DNA from: Haloplanus sp.
GTDB lineage: Archaea; Halobacteriota; Halobacteria; Halobacteriales; Haloferacaceae
DNA: 64,000 nucleotides
Direction of reading: 5' to 3'
NCBI RefSeq assembly: GCF_028275055.1
Contig: NZ_JAQCNJ010000025.1
Coordinates: forward strand, 1-64,000
Shown: positions 43,329 to 52,625 of the stretch, piece after piece
Layout of the letters: every line of letters starts with the position of its first letter
Position numbering within the stretch: position 1 is the first letter of the stretch
The notes under the pieces: model-generated
The model's input: the letters and a program-made list of their open reading frames with translations, nothing else
The model's database searches: none
Told to the model about the DNA's origin: nothing
Translations under genes and position numbers: made by a program

Positions 43329-44552
43329 ATGGGACGAGCTCATATCGTCGTGGCTCTGACCGTCGCTCTGGCTCTCGCTTCGGTCGTCGGAGTCGCGGGA
43401 ACCGCGGTTGCACAGTCGGGTGAGACGGTTACAGTCACTGTTGCCGTCCGCGATTCGGCGGGTAACCCGATCAGCGACGCCGATATTGACGCCGAGTGGG
43501 ACGGCGGCTCGACAACGGCGACAACCGCCGGGAACGGAAAGGCGTTCATCGACGTTCCCGAGGGCACGGAGGTGTCGGTCGAGGTGGAACACCCGCGGTA
43601 CGTTCGGACCAGTCCGTACACCATCGCCGACGCGTCCGAACGCGAAGTCGAGGTCGAGGTGTTCCGAAAGAGCTCGGTGCGTCTTGAGGTGAGCGACGAC
43701 GACGGCCCCGTCGGGAACGCGGAGGTACTGATCGAACGGGGAGGACTCGAGATAACGACGGGTACGACCGACTCGGACGGTGTGTACGAGTCGGATATCA
43801 TCCAAGCGGGTGACTACCGGGTCACCATCCGCAAGCCCGGCTACTACACCGAGCAGAAGTCGCTCGAAATCGACGGCAACGTCACGAACCGGGTCGCCCT
43901 GCGGGCCGGCTCCGTCTCGGTTGACGTCACCGTCATCGACCCGCATTTCGACTCGCCGCGGTCGGTCAACGACGCCCAGGTGAATCTCACCGGGTTCGCG
44001 ACATCGCGGACCGGGCCGGACGGACGAACCGTTCTCGGCACGCCGGTCAACGTCCGGACGACACTACAGGTCGACAAGGAGGGCTACCGGGGCAAGTCCC
44101 GTGACGTGCGGATCGGGGAGTCGGATACGAACGTCACGGTCGAGATATCCCGGGAGCCGTCGCTCACCATCGAAGCGACAAACGAGCGTATCGTCACCGG
44201 CGAGCGAGTGCCGGTTGTGGTGGCGAACGCGTACGGCGAACCCGCGCCGGGGGTGACCATCACCCTCGACGGTGACACCGTCGGGACGACCGATACGGAA
44301 GGCGAGTTCGCGGCCCGAATCAACGAGTCCGGCGGCCACACGCTCCGGGCCACCGACGGTGGCGTCCGCTCGAACGAGGTCAGCGTCGAGGCCATCGCGC
44401 CGCCGGGCAGCGACACGGCGACCCCCGCCTCACCGACGCCCGACGCCACCGCGACGGCGGCGACCGAGACGGAGGCGGTTACCCCCGGGTTCACGGCCGT
44501 AATCGCCGTGTTTGCGCTTCTCTCGGCCGCGTTCCTCCTCCGGCGGCGCTAG
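43329..44552 (+). CDS. Secreted PGF-CTERM protein with carboxypeptidase-regulatory-like repeats
   Basis: A 407-residue surface protein with a Sec signal (IVVALTVALALASVVGVAGTAVAQ). Three or more beta-sandwich repeats follow (VTVAVRDSAGNPISDADIDAEW, VRLEVSDDDGPVGNAEVLIERG, VVVANAYGEPAPGVTITLDG). A Thr/Pro-rich linker comes next, then the archaeosortase tail TPGFTAVIAVFALLSAAFLLRRR with PGF. It is therefore probably lipid-anchored to the cell surface by ArtA. The start is set at ATG 43329, about 27 bases after a TATTTTA box; ATG 43317 is also possible. The ligand is unknown. Confidence 0.9.
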   Translation: MGRAHIVVALTVALALASVVGVAGTAVAQSGETVTVTVAVRDSAGNPISDADIDAEWDGGSTTATTAGNGKAFIDVPEGTEVSVEVEHPRYVRTSPYTIADASEREVEVEVFRKSSVRLEVSDDDGPVGNAEVLIERGGLEITTGTTDSDGVYESDIIQAGDYRVTIRKPGYYTEQKSLEIDGNVTNRVALRAGSVSVDVTVIDPHFDSPRSVNDAQVNLTGFATSRTGPDGRTVLGTPVNVRTTLQVDKEGYRGKSRDVRIGESDTNVTVEISREPSLTIEATNERIVTGERVPVVVANAYGEPAPGVTITLDGDTVGTTDTEGEFAARINESGGHTLRATDGGVRSNEVSVEAIAPPGSDTATPASPTPDATATAATETEAVTPGFTAVIAVFALLSAAFLLRRR

Positions 44553-45757
44553 TCGCGTAGCGCGTCGACGACCGTCTCCGGGTCGGCGTCGAGGCCGCCA
44601 CCCTGTGCGAACGTCGGCCCGCCACCGCCGCAGCCGCCGAACCGGTCGGTCAACTCGTCGACGACGTCGTCCGCGTCGGTCCCGGCGTCGTCCGTCGTTG
44701 CGACGACCACGTATGGGGTGTCCGTCTCCCCGACGACCGCGACCACGTCGGCGTCGGCGTCGTCGCCGTCGCCGACCCGGTCCTGAACGGCGTCGTCGAC
44801 CTCGTTGGGGCCGAAGTCAGTGACGGTCCCGACACGCCGGCGGTCGCCGTTGGCCTCGACCGTTCGGAGCGTGGACAGACGCGCGTCGAGCACCTCGGAT
44901 TTGTACGCCGCGCACTCGGCTTCGAGGGCGTCGCGGTCGGCCCGCAGGTCGGAAACGGCATCGGGCAGGTCGGCCGCGTTCGTCCCGAGGGCACGCGAGG
45001 CGTCGAGGGCGGCCCGGTGGAGCGTCGCCCGGCGCTCGATGGCCGTCGGGCCGACGGCGAACTCGACGCGCGTGAGGCCCTCGCCGGGGTTCGACCGGCG
45101 CAGCACCGACACGGGGCCGATCTCTCGGGTGTTCGAGACGTGTGTCCCGCCACAGGCCGCCACGTCCCAGCCGGCGACCTCGACGAGACGGACGGTGTCG
45201 GCGTTGTCCATCACACCCTCCTCGGTTTTGGTGTTGAACGCGACGTCGTCGCGGGCGCGGGCCTCCTCAACCGGCACCCGCTCCCACGAGACGGGGCGGG
45301 AGTCCCACACCGCCTGGTTGGTGAGGCGTTCGAGTGTCACCAAGGTGTCGTCGTCGATGTCGGTGGCGGTGGCGAAGTCGACCCGGACTTTCTCCTCGTC
45401 GATGCCGAACCCGCCGTAGCCAGGATCCTCGAGGAGCCGCCGGCCCGCGCCGTAAAGGAGATGACTTGCGGTGTGTGCGCGGGTACAGTATGTACGGAAG
45501 TCGTCGTCAACGACACCGAGAACCGTCTCGCCGGTGTCTGCGTCGGGAACCTCGGCGAGATGGTGGACAACGGCGTCGCCGTCGGCCTGCACGTCGGCCA
45601 CGGGGACGCCGGCGAGGGTTCCGCGATCCGCGGGTTGGCCGCCGCTTTCGGCATAGAAATATGTCCGGTCGAGAACGACCGCCCGGCCGTCGTCGAGGCG
45701 GCTGATGGTCGCTTCGAACTCCCGTACCTCGGGGTCGTCGGGCGCACGCGTCTGCAT
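44549..45757 (-). CDS. AlaX-like alanyl-tRNA editing protein with DHHA1 domain
   Basis: A 402-residue protein with the AlaRS editing domain and no aminoacylation domain. The zinc motifs are HTASH (95-99) and CGGTH (202-206). DHHA1-like sequence occupies the C-terminus and ends in a Gly-rich GGCGGGGPTFAQGGGLD. It removes Ser or Gly wrongly attached to tRNA(Ala). The start at ATG 45757 (MQTRAPDD) is chosen because the longer frame overlaps the MBF1 gene. Convergent with the PGF-CTERM gene, overlapping it by four bases. Confidence 0.92.
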   Translation of the reverse strand: MQTRAPDDPEVREFEATISRLDDGRAVVLDRTYFYAESGGQPADRGTLAGVPVADVQADGDAVVHHLAEVPDADTGETVLGVVDDDFRTYCTRAHTASHLLYGAGRRLLEDPGYGGFGIDEEKVRVDFATATDIDDDTLVTLERLTNQAVWDSRPVSWERVPVEEARARDDVAFNTKTEEGVMDNADTVRLVEVAGWDVAACGGTHVSNTREIGPVSVLRRSNPGEGLTRVEFAVGPTAIERRATLHRAALDASRALGTNAADLPDAVSDLRADRDALEAECAAYKSEVLDARLSTLRTVEANGDRRRVGTVTDFGPNEVDDAVQDRVGDGDDADADVVAVVGETDTPYVVVATTDDAGTDADDVVDELTDRFGGCGGGGPTFAQGGGLDADPETVVDALRD

Positions 45758-45794
45758 GGCCGGTGGTCGGACGCCCGAGCGATAAAACCGTTCC

Positions 45795-46346
45795 CTACTC
45801 GTCGACGAGGTCGATACCCAGTCGGTCCGCGACGGCGCGGACGACCGACCCGCCGACACCGGCGCGGGCCGCACGACCCTGTTCGAGGGCGAGAACGTCG
45901 TCCTCGTCGGCGTCGACCGCTGTTGCGAGTTCCGCGAGGGTGAGGCCCGCCTCCTGTCTGGCTGTCTCTACCCGGTCGCCGTACCCCGAGATGAGGTACG
46001 GAAGGCGGTCGTCCTCGTAGTTGGTCCCCTCCTCCTCCCAGTTTTTCGTGTCGCTCTTGGCGGCGTCGTGCATGCGGGCGGTGTTCTGGGCCGCGCGCTT
46101 TCGCCGGCTGGGTTCGTCGGCGTCGGTTCGTGACCCCGACGACCCGGACCCGGACCCGGAACCCGACCCCCGGCCACCGGCCCCGCCGTTGCCGCCGGAG
46201 TCGTCGTGAGGCGTGCAGTCCGAGCAGACGAGTAGGTTCGCGCCGGCGACGTTCGCCCGTTCGAGGTTCGACGTCTCGTAGCCACAGAGTTCGCAGGCGT
46301 CGCCGTCGCCGCCGCCCCGATCGGGGCCGGTCGAGTATTTCGTCAT
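45795..46346 (-). CDS. Multiprotein-bridging factor 1-like protein
   Basis: A 183-residue protein with an N-terminal zinc-binding CELCGYETSN ... CSDC region, a Gly/Ser-rich linker (GGRGSGSGSGSGSSGS) and a C-terminal XRE helix-turn-helix (RVETARQEAGLTLAELATAV). It is the archaeal MBF1 homologue and may associate with the ribosome or transcription machinery. The start ATG 46346 (MTKYSTGPD) suits the family. Confidence 0.92.
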   Translation of the reverse strand: MTKYSTGPDRGGGDGDACELCGYETSNLERANVAGANLLVCSDCTPHDDSGGNGGAGGRGSGSGSGSGSSGSRTDADEPSRRKRAAQNTARMHDAAKSDTKNWEEEGTNYEDDRLPYLISGYGDRVETARQEAGLTLAELATAVDADEDDVLALEQGRAARAGVGGSVVRAVADRLGIDLVDE

Positions 46347-46395
46347 ACAACGATGTACTCGGTCGTGGTATTTTAACTCCCGGTCCTGTGCGGGA

Positions 46396-47181
46396 TCACT
46401 CCGGGAACAACGGCGGCGACAGGCTCTCGCGTTCGATGAGTTCGATTTCGTGGCCGTCCTGATCCGTCGTGAACGCGTACATATCGTCACACGAGGCGGG
46501 GTCGCGATAGTCGGCCGCCCCCCGTTCCATCAGCCGCGACCAGTCGTCGTGGAGACCGTCGACCCGGACACAGAGATGCCCCCAGGCGTCGCCCATCTCG
46601 TAACTCCGGCCGTCGTAGTTGTAGGTGAGTTCGACCGACATCGCCTCCGGTGGCGCGCCCGCGGGGTCGGTGAAGTAGTTGGCGAAGGTGTCCGACTCCC
46701 AGCGGCCGGCGGGAACGTGTCCGAACTTCCGGACCCAGAAGCCGAGGGCGGCGTCGGCGTCCTCGACGCGGATCATGGTGTGGTCGAGGCTCCAGCGTGC
46801 GCCGTGGTCGCGTTCGACGAGTTCGACCTCGTGGCCGTCCGGATCCGTCACGAACGCGTACCCACCGCCACAGGAGTCGGGGTCGCGGTAGTCCTCGACG
46901 CCCGCATCCATCAACTCCGCGTACGCATCGTACACGTCGTCGACACGGACGGCGATGTGGCCCCACGCGTCGCCCATCTCGTTGGGGCCACCGTCGTGGT
47001 TGTGGGTGAGTTCCAACATCGCACCATCGTCGTGCATGGCTTCGGGGCCGAGGTAGACGATGGTGAAGTCGTCGGCCTCCCAGCGGTCCTTCTCCTCGTA
47101 GTCGAGATGCGACCGGTACCAGTCGAGCGAGTCGTCGAGGTCGGCGACTCGCATCATTACATGATCGAGTGTGCCGGACAT
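46396..47181 (-). CDS. gloA: Tandem VOC-domain protein (glyoxalase I-like)
   Basis: A 261-residue protein made of two similar VOC modules (LDHVMMRVADLDDSLDWYRS and LDHTMIRVEDADAALGFWVR). Each contains YEEKDRWE or HVPAGRWES and a metal-ligand set (LELTHNHDGG, VELTYNYDGR, HEVELVERD, HEIELIERE). It resembles lactoylglutathione lyase; haloarchaea lack glutathione, so the thiol may be gamma-glutamylcysteine. Upstream is its own start region with no clear operon partner. Confidence 0.88.
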   Translation of the reverse strand: MSGTLDHVMMRVADLDDSLDWYRSHLDYEEKDRWEADDFTIVYLGPEAMHDDGAMLELTHNHDGGPNEMGDAWGHIAVRVDDVYDAYAELMDAGVEDYRDPDSCGGGYAFVTDPDGHEVELVERDHGARWSLDHTMIRVEDADAALGFWVRKFGHVPAGRWESDTFANYFTDPAGAPPEAMSVELTYNYDGRSYEMGDAWGHLCVRVDGLHDDWSRLMERGAADYRDPASCDDMYAFTTDQDGHEIELIERESLSPPLFPE

Positions 47182-47229
47182 ACGCGGTTCGAGAACGGGC
47201 GCGCCGAAAAGCGTACCGTTCGGTCCCGG

Positions 47230-47664
47230 TCACCCCTTCTCGGCGAACGGGCGGGTGTACACCACCCACGCGACGACGAGGCAGGCAACGGCCCCCAGCG
47301 GCCACGCCGCCCGGTCGGGCTGAAACGAGAACCCGCGTGCGAGGCTCATCTGCGCGACGGCCGCGGCGACGAGAAGTCCAGCCGTCACGCGGCGGTCCTC
47401 GCGGCCGACGACCCGGCCTGCGATGGCGCTTGCAAGCGCGAGGAGATAACAGCCGACCGAGAGCGGCCACGCGAGAATGTACGACGGCAGTCCCATCGTA
47501 TACCGGAACAGAAAGTCCCAGAGAAAGGCGACGCCGAAGGGATCGGTGTTGAGCAGTCCCCACGCGAAAACGTACGTCGGCGGGCGACCGCCGGTGAACG
47601 TCTGGATCGACCACGGCACCGCGAGGAGGGCGAGCATCGCCGCGAGCGTCGGGCGGTCGGTCAC
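47230..47664 (-). CDS. Haloarchaeal four-helix membrane protein (TIGR04206-like)
   Basis: A 144-residue membrane protein with four hydrophobic segments (LAAMLALLAVPWSIQTF, FLWDFLFRYTMGLPSYILAW, YLLALASAIAGRVVG, AAWPLGAVACLVVAWVV). It keeps TYVFAWGLLNTDP and LPSYILAWPLS, the conserved look of TIGR04206. Function unknown. It lies four bases after the DRG gene and is probably co-transcribed. Confidence 0.78.
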   Translation of the reverse strand: MTDRPTLAAMLALLAVPWSIQTFTGGRPPTYVFAWGLLNTDPFGVAFLWDFLFRYTMGLPSYILAWPLSVGCYLLALASAIAGRVVGREDRRVTAGLLVAAAVAQMSLARGFSFQPDRAAWPLGAVACLVVAWVVYTRPFAEKG

Positions 47665-47668
47665 CGGT

Positions 47669-48781
47669 CTACCGTCGGGCGACGACGCGCATCACGTCCT
47701 CGTCGTGTAGTTCGTGGTCGCGGCCGACCTGTTGTTCGTCATGCTGTGCGCTCGACCCGGTGACGCGGGCGAAGCGGAACCGCTCGTCGAGCGTTCCGCC
47801 GAGTTTGGAGAGGGCGTCGCTGACGGTGTGTTCGTCGCGCCGGAGAACGAGGGGCTCCTCGTAGTCGACGCCTCGGCTCGGCTTGTCCATGTACACGCGG
47901 ATGAGTCCGAGGGCGTCCCAAATCTCGTCTTTGAGGGCGTCGAGCCCACGCTCTTCCTCGGCGCTGATGAAGATCACGTCCTCCGGGTCGAGGCCGTGGT
48001 CGCGGAGCTCCTTTTTCACCGTCGGGAGGTAGTCGGTGTCGATCAGATCGGCCTTGTTGACCGCGACGATCGAGGGGAGGTACACGCGGTTGTCCTGAAT
48101 CCCGTCGATGAGTTCGTCGATGGTGCAGTCGCCACGGATCGTCACGTCGGCGTTGACGTAGCCGTGTTCCCGTAGAACGCTCTTTACCGTGTTCTCGTCG
48201 AGTTCGACGTTGTCCGTGGTGGTGACACGCAGGCCGCCCTTGCCGGTCTTGTTGATCGAGAGATTTGGCGGTGACGTATCGAGGCGGACCTTGTTTGCGT
48301 ACAGTTCCTCGCGGAGGCGGTCGTACTGTTGGATCTCGAACACCGAGAGGAGAAAGACGACGAGGTCGGTCGTCCGCACGACCGACAACACCTCCTGTCC
48401 GCCGCCGCGGCCGCCGGCGGCGCCTTCGATAAGCCCCGGCACGTCGAGGACCTGGATGTTCCCGCCGTTGTGTTTGAGCATCCCGGGGTTGACATCGAGG
48501 GTCGTGAACTCGTACTCGCCGACCTCGCTTTCGGCGTTCGTGAGGGCGTTGAGCAGGGTCGACTTGCCGACGCTGGGAAATCCAACCAGTCCGACCGTCG
48601 CGTCGCCGGTCTTCTCGACGGCGTACCCCTGCCCGCCACCGGAGGAGGCCTGGCGTTCGAGCTTCTCCTTTTTTTCCGCGAGCTTCGCCTTCAGCCGACC
48701 GATGTGCTGTTCGGTCGACTTGTTGTACGGCGTCTCGGCGATCTCCTCACGGAGGTCCTCGATCTCCTCCTCCAAACCCAT
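47669..48781 (-). CDS. drg: DRG-family GTPase (Obg superfamily)
   Basis: A 370-residue GTPase with G1 GFPSVGKST (67-75), G3 DVPGLIEGAAGGRGGG, G4 NKAD and a C-terminal TGS domain (IRVYMDKPSRGVDYEEPLVL, HDEDVMRVV). The coiled N-terminus (MGLEEEIEDLREEI) is characteristic. DRG proteins bind the ribosome and help translation. The start ATG 48781 is taken since the longer open frame has no family similarity. Confidence 0.96.
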   Translation of the reverse strand: MGLEEEIEDLREEIAETPYNKSTEQHIGRLKAKLAEKKEKLERQASSGGGQGYAVEKTGDATVGLVGFPSVGKSTLLNALTNAESEVGEYEFTTLDVNPGMLKHNGGNIQVLDVPGLIEGAAGGRGGGQEVLSVVRTTDLVVFLLSVFEIQQYDRLREELYANKVRLDTSPPNLSINKTGKGGLRVTTTDNVELDENTVKSVLREHGYVNADVTIRGDCTIDELIDGIQDNRVYLPSIVAVNKADLIDTDYLPTVKKELRDHGLDPEDVIFISAEEERGLDALKDEIWDALGLIRVYMDKPSRGVDYEEPLVLRRDEHTVSDALSKLGGTLDERFRFARVTGSSAQHDEQQVGRDHELHDEDVMRVVARR

Positions 48782-49148
48782 TACCCGACGTTCCGCCGTC
48801 GCCGTCGAAAAACCTGTTCTTTCGTATTGGCTCGACCACCACGGCGAGCGACCGGCCGGCCGAACACCGGCACCGGTGTCTCGGTTCCGGGTCGGCGGTG
48901 ACACCCCGTAACGTCAGATCGGGTGCGAGACAGCGCCCGGAGTGTCACCCCTGTGGGTCGCTCGTCCGGGCCGGGAACCCCTGACCGCCTTCGCGATCAC
49001 GGTGTTTGCGGCCGGCAAGGCTCCTCGCACCACCGGGAGCCCGACCGAAACCGAAGGGCTCGGTCGGTCTTCGAACCACGTGGCGCCGACATCGCGTGAT
49101 CGAGCGGCGTGTCGACACGTTTTCTACGGTCGCTTGCGTAGGTCGTGT
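48782..49148. other. 367-bp intergenic region
   Basis: Between drg and the next gene on the opposite strand. I see no gene, tRNA or strong repeat. A GC-rich short palindrome CACCGGCACCGGTG is present near 48866-48879. It contains both promoters. Confidence 0.4.
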
Positions 49149-49511
49149 ATGGACGAGCAACCGGGGTTGAGCGATCAGTATCGGCGGGCGAGTCCGTGGC
49201 CGTTGTTCGTCGCGTTGGGCATCCCGATCGCCGAGGTCGGCATCCTGTTTGACGTCTTCGCCGTCGCCGTCGCCGGCCTGCTCTTGTTCTGTGGGAGTGT
49301 GACGGGCATGCTCCGCGAATCGGGGTACGCAGAAACCCCGTGGCGGCCCCTCGGCGCGTTCGCAATCCTGCTCTTTGTCGTCGGCGGGACGCTCGCGTTC
49401 ACCGACGTGAATCTCGTGACGCGAGGGTACGCCATCATCACGGCTGGGGGCCTCTTGGCCGCCGCCGGAATCGGGGGGGAACTGTTCGTTCCGAAAAGAG
49501 AGGCGGTCTGA
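49149..49511 (+). CDS. Small membrane protein, oxidase neighbourhood
   Basis: A 120-residue protein with about four hydrophobic segments (PLFVALGIPIAEVGILFDVF, AVAGLLLFCGSVTGML, LGAFAILLFVVGGTLAFT, YAIITAGGLLAAAGIGGEL). The N-terminus MDEQPGLSDQYRRASPWPLF recalls haloarchaeal cox-cluster proteins of unknown function. It is likely part of terminal-oxidase biogenesis or a subunit; inferred only from place. Confidence 0.75.
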   Translation: MDEQPGLSDQYRRASPWPLFVALGIPIAEVGILFDVFAVAVAGLLLFCGSVTGMLRESGYAETPWRPLGAFAILLFVVGGTLAFTDVNLVTRGYAIITAGGLLAAAGIGGELFVPKREAV

Positions 49512-49583
49512 CAGCGCGTGTCGGTTGTAGAAGGTTGTGGAGCGATGAAAACCTATTTGTCCGGGGTGTGCTATGAAGCAACC

Positions 49584-49877
49584 ATGGCGAAGACCGTGTT
49601 CGACAAGGAGATGTTCCTCGATCTGGTGGTGAATTTCATCCCGCTGTTCATCCTCCTGTTTTTCATCGTCGGATACACCGTATACAACCCGTTCGGAATC
49701 GACACGACGTTCAGGAGCCTCCAGTACGCCCTGATCGTGACGCCGTTCATCATGCTGACCATCCTCACGTACCTGTCGGCAAAGGCAATCGGAACGAGCG
49801 AGCGGGACGCGCCGGTGTACCTGCCGGGCGGCGCGACGGTCGACGGTGCCGAACCGGTCGAAGAACACGAGGAGTAG
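49584..49877 (+). CDS. Small membrane protein, oxidase-associated (DUF6684-like)
   Basis: A 97-residue protein starting at ATG 49584 (MAKTVFDKEMFLD), about 35 bases after a CCTATTTG box. It has two hydrophobic segments (FIPLFILLFFIVGYTVY, YALIVTPFIMLTILTYLS) and a polar acidic tail. It lies directly before cytochrome oxidase subunit I on the same strand and may be a small subunit or assembly factor. Confidence 0.78.
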   Translation: MAKTVFDKEMFLDLVVNFIPLFILLFFIVGYTVYNPFGIDTTFRSLQYALIVTPFIMLTILTYLSAKAIGTSERDAPVYLPGGATVDGAEPVEEHEE

Positions 49878-49961
49878 TCCGGCGATCCGCGTGCGGTCCG
49901 GCGGCCGATGGGTCGTGGCGCACCCGAATATTTCTTAACCCTGGGTTCCTGAGCACTTCCC

Positions 49962-51743
49962 ATGCAAATCACCGGACAGTTGGCGTTGACGGTGGTCATG
50001 GGGTTGTTCCTCGTGGTCATCGCCGCGTGGCTCGCGCAGATCGAGGACTGGCGGTCGTACACGCCGATCGGGAGCGGCGGGGCGACCGGCGAGTCGGGGT
50101 ACGTGTCGAAGGAAAAGCCGGCCGGAATCAGTCGCTGGCTGACAACAGTCGATCACAAGGACATCGGCCTGTTGTACGGTGCCTACGGCGTGATCGCGTT
50201 TGTCGTCGGCGGTCTGATGATCATGCTCATGCGGATCGAACTGCTCGATCCGGAGATGACGCTCCTGTCGAACTCGTTCTACAACTCCCTGTTGACGAGT
50301 CACGGGATCACTATGCTGTTCCTGTTCGGGACGCCGATCATCGCGGCGTTCGCGAACTATCTCGTCCCGCTTCTCATCGGTGCGGATGATATGGCCTTCC
50401 CCCGGATCAACGCCATCGCTTTCTGGCTGCTTCCCCCCGGCGCTTTGCTCATCTGGGCCGGCTTCTTCCCGCTTGGGGACATCGTTCCCGCCCAGACCGC
50501 GTGGACGCTGTACACGCCGTTGTCAGCGGGCGTCGGCGGCGGAAGTCAGGCCAACGCCGGCGTCGACCTGATGATCCTCGGTCTCCATCTCACCGGCGTC
50601 TCGGCGACGATGGGGTCGATCAACTTTATCGCGACCATTCTCACCGAACGCGGCGAGAAGGTGACGTGGGCCAACCTCGACATCTTCTCGTGGACGATTC
50701 TCACCCAGTCGGGGCTGATTCTCTTTGCGTTCCCGCTGCTGGGGAGCGCGCTGATCATGCTCCTGCTTGACCGGAACCTCGGGACGACCTTCTTCGCCAT
50801 TGAGGCCGGGGGGACGATGCTGTGGCAACACCTGTTCTGGTTCTTCGGCCACCCGGAGGTGTATATCCTGGTCCTCCCGCCGATGGGCATCGTCAGTTAC
50901 GTGCTCCCACGGTTCTCCGGGCGACGGCTGTTCGGGTTCAAATTCGTCGTCTACTCCACGCTCGCCATCGGTGTGCTTTCCTACGGCGTCTGGGCCCACC
51001 ACATGTTCGCGACGGGGATGGATCCCCGCCTGCGTGCCTCGTTCATGGCGGTGTCACTCGCTATCGCCATCCCGTCGGCGGTGAAGACGTTCAACTGGAT
51101 CACCACCATGTGGAACGGGCGGGTTCGGCTGACGACGCCGATGTTGTTCTGTGTCGGCTTCATCTCGAACTTCATCCTCGGCGGCGTCACCGGTGTCTTT
51201 CTGGCGTCGATCCCGGTCGATCTGGTGCTCCACGACACGTACTACGTCGTCGGCCACTTCCACTACATCGTCATGGGAGCCATCGCATTCGCCGGATTCG
51301 CCGGGCTCTACTACTGGTTCCCGATGTTCACCGGGCGGATGTATCAGCGCCGCCTCGGGAAGATCCACTTCTGGACGTGGATGATCGGGTCGAACATCAC
51401 GTTCTTCGCGATGATCGTCCTGGGCTACGGCGGGATGCCCCGTCGGTACGCAACGTACCTGCCGCAGTTCGCGACCTTCCACCAGGTGGCGACGCTCGGC
51501 GCGGTGCTGATGTTCATCGGCGGTCTCGTCTGGACCTACAACTTCGTCGTCTCGTGGCTGGAAGGTCCCAAGGTCCAAGACGGTGACCCGTGGAACCTCC
51601 GCGAGGACGGCATGTACACCAACGAGTGGCAGTGGTTCGAGAACAAACAGGAGACGGCCCTCGCCGACGGCGGCGACGAGGAAGAAGCGGTCACGGACGG
51701 TGGCACGACCGAGGCCGAGGCCGAAGCCGAAGCCGAGGACTGA
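49962..51743 (+). CDS. coxA: Heme-copper oxidase subunit I
   Basis: Main catalytic subunit of a proton-pumping quinol or cytochrome c oxidase. The 593-residue protein has the low-spin heme ligand His114 (SHG), the CuB/Tyr cross-link block FFGHPEVYI (295-302; His297, Glu299, Tyr301), CuB ligands His346-His347 (WAHHMF), and heme ligands His432 and His434 (VGHFHYIV). All are intact. Twelve or more membrane helices. TATA ATATTTCTTA at 49928-49937 gives a nearly leaderless mRNA. Acidic C-terminal tail rich in Glu. Subunit II is not in this stretch; it may lie elsewhere. Confidence 0.96.
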   Translation: MQITGQLALTVVMGLFLVVIAAWLAQIEDWRSYTPIGSGGATGESGYVSKEKPAGISRWLTTVDHKDIGLLYGAYGVIAFVVGGLMIMLMRIELLDPEMTLLSNSFYNSLLTSHGITMLFLFGTPIIAAFANYLVPLLIGADDMAFPRINAIAFWLLPPGALLIWAGFFPLGDIVPAQTAWTLYTPLSAGVGGGSQANAGVDLMILGLHLTGVSATMGSINFIATILTERGEKVTWANLDIFSWTILTQSGLILFAFPLLGSALIMLLLDRNLGTTFFAIEAGGTMLWQHLFWFFGHPEVYILVLPPMGIVSYVLPRFSGRRLFGFKFVVYSTLAIGVLSYGVWAHHMFATGMDPRLRASFMAVSLAIAIPSAVKTFNWITTMWNGRVRLTTPMLFCVGFISNFILGGVTGVFLASIPVDLVLHDTYYVVGHFHYIVMGAIAFAGFAGLYYWFPMFTGRMYQRRLGKIHFWTWMIGSNITFFAMIVLGYGGMPRRYATYLPQFATFHQVATLGAVLMFIGGLVWTYNFVVSWLEGPKVQDGDPWNLREDGMYTNEWQWFENKQETALADGGDEEEAVTDGGTTEAEAEAEAED

Positions 51744-51766
51744 GGCCGCGAGGGGTTCGGAAGTTT

Positions 51767-51850
51767 CTAAACCGCGAGCAGGATTCCGGTTGCGAACATC
51801 AGAAGTGCGATCCCTCCGAGGATGAGTCCGAGGAGGTCCGTGTTGCTCAT
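51767..51850 (-). CDS. 27-residue single-helix micro-protein
   Basis: Antisense to the space between coxA and the next gene. It reads MSNTDLLGLILGGIALLMF then ATGILLAV and stop, a single hydrophobic helix with an N-terminal polar cap. No ribosome-binding site is obvious but leaderless starts are usual here. Such short cox-cluster membrane peptides exist in haloarchaea; this one is supported only by its clean membrane-helix pattern. Confidence 0.5.
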   Translation of the reverse strand: MSNTDLLGLILGGIALLMFATGILLAV

Positions 51851-51932
51851 ATCTCAGGTCACGACGCGTACGGGCAAAGGCCCATCGATCGGAATGGAAA
51901 ACGCTAATCCGTCGGCTCACGCATGTGACGAC

Positions 51933-52196
51933 GTGTCCGAGACGCAGACGCAAACGCACCTGAACGGTCGCCGGTTCGTGTTGTTTCTCTACGTTACCAT
52001 CGTCGTTATCGCCGGGGTGTTCGGGTTCGTTCTCGGGGAGGTGGTCGACATGGGAGCGGCGCCACGGCTCTTCTTTCTCATCACCCTTCCCCCGACCGGC
52101 GTCGGGTTCGCCGTTTACGGCGTGGGGACCATCGCGGTCGTGCTCGGAGTGCCGTTGTCACTCGTCGCGGCGCTCTCGCGGCGGGCGGAGGAGTAA
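51933..52196 (+). CDS. Cox-cluster membrane protein (DUF7520-like)
   Basis: A roughly 87-residue protein whose recognisable part begins VSETQTQTHLNGRRFVLFLY; the start is therefore GTG 51933, with ATG 51894 as an alternative. Two hydrophobic segments follow (VLFLYVTIVVIAGVFGFVLG and VGTIAVVLGVPLSLVAALS). It is a conserved small haloarchaeal protein beside oxidase genes. Function unknown. Confidence 0.75.
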   Translation: MSETQTQTHLNGRRFVLFLYVTIVVIAGVFGFVLGEVVDMGAAPRLFFLITLPPTGVGFAVYGVGTIAVVLGVPLSLVAALSRRAEE

Positions 52197-52229
52197 AGAC
52201 ATTTGAGTGTAGCAGACCGAGCGATAGAT

Positions 52230-52625
52230 ATGTATGATGTCGTGATCGGCGTTGACGACAACAAGCAACGAGCGGTTTCGTGTGTACGCGCCGCCGCCGA
52301 CCTCCCGGGAGACGCGTCGGAGAAGCGCATCACCCTCATTCACAGCTTTACCGACAACCCGAGCGGCGCATCCGCGACCCAGCTCGGATCCGTCCGCGAG
52401 GCGACCGAGATACTCGAAGAACACGGCATCGACGTGCGGGTGACCGAGTCGAGTGGCGATCCGGCCGATCAGATTCTCGACGCCGCCGAAAAGGAAGACG
52501 CCGACCTCATCGTCGTCTCGGGGCGCAAGCGCTCGCCAACAGGCAAGGCGCTGTTCGGGAGCGTCACACAATCCGTGATCCTGAGCGCCGATCGGCCGGT
52601 GATGGTCGCCGGCGACGTGAACTAG
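52230..52625 (+). CDS. Universal stress protein (UspA family)
   Basis: A 131-residue single-domain Usp starting at ATG 52230 (MYDVVIGVDDNKQRA). The nucleotide motif is near the C-terminus: VVSGRKRSPTGKALFGSVTQ followed by SADRPVMVAGDV. It matches the ATP-binding Usp pattern G-2x-G-9x-G-(S/T) closely. The stop overlaps that of the convergent thioredoxin-like gene. Confidence 0.93.
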   Translation: MYDVVIGVDDNKQRAVSCVRAAADLPGDASEKRITLIHSFTDNPSGASATQLGSVREATEILEEHGIDVRVTESSGDPADQILDAAEKEDADLIVVSGRKRSPTGKALFGSVTQSVILSADRPVMVAGDVN

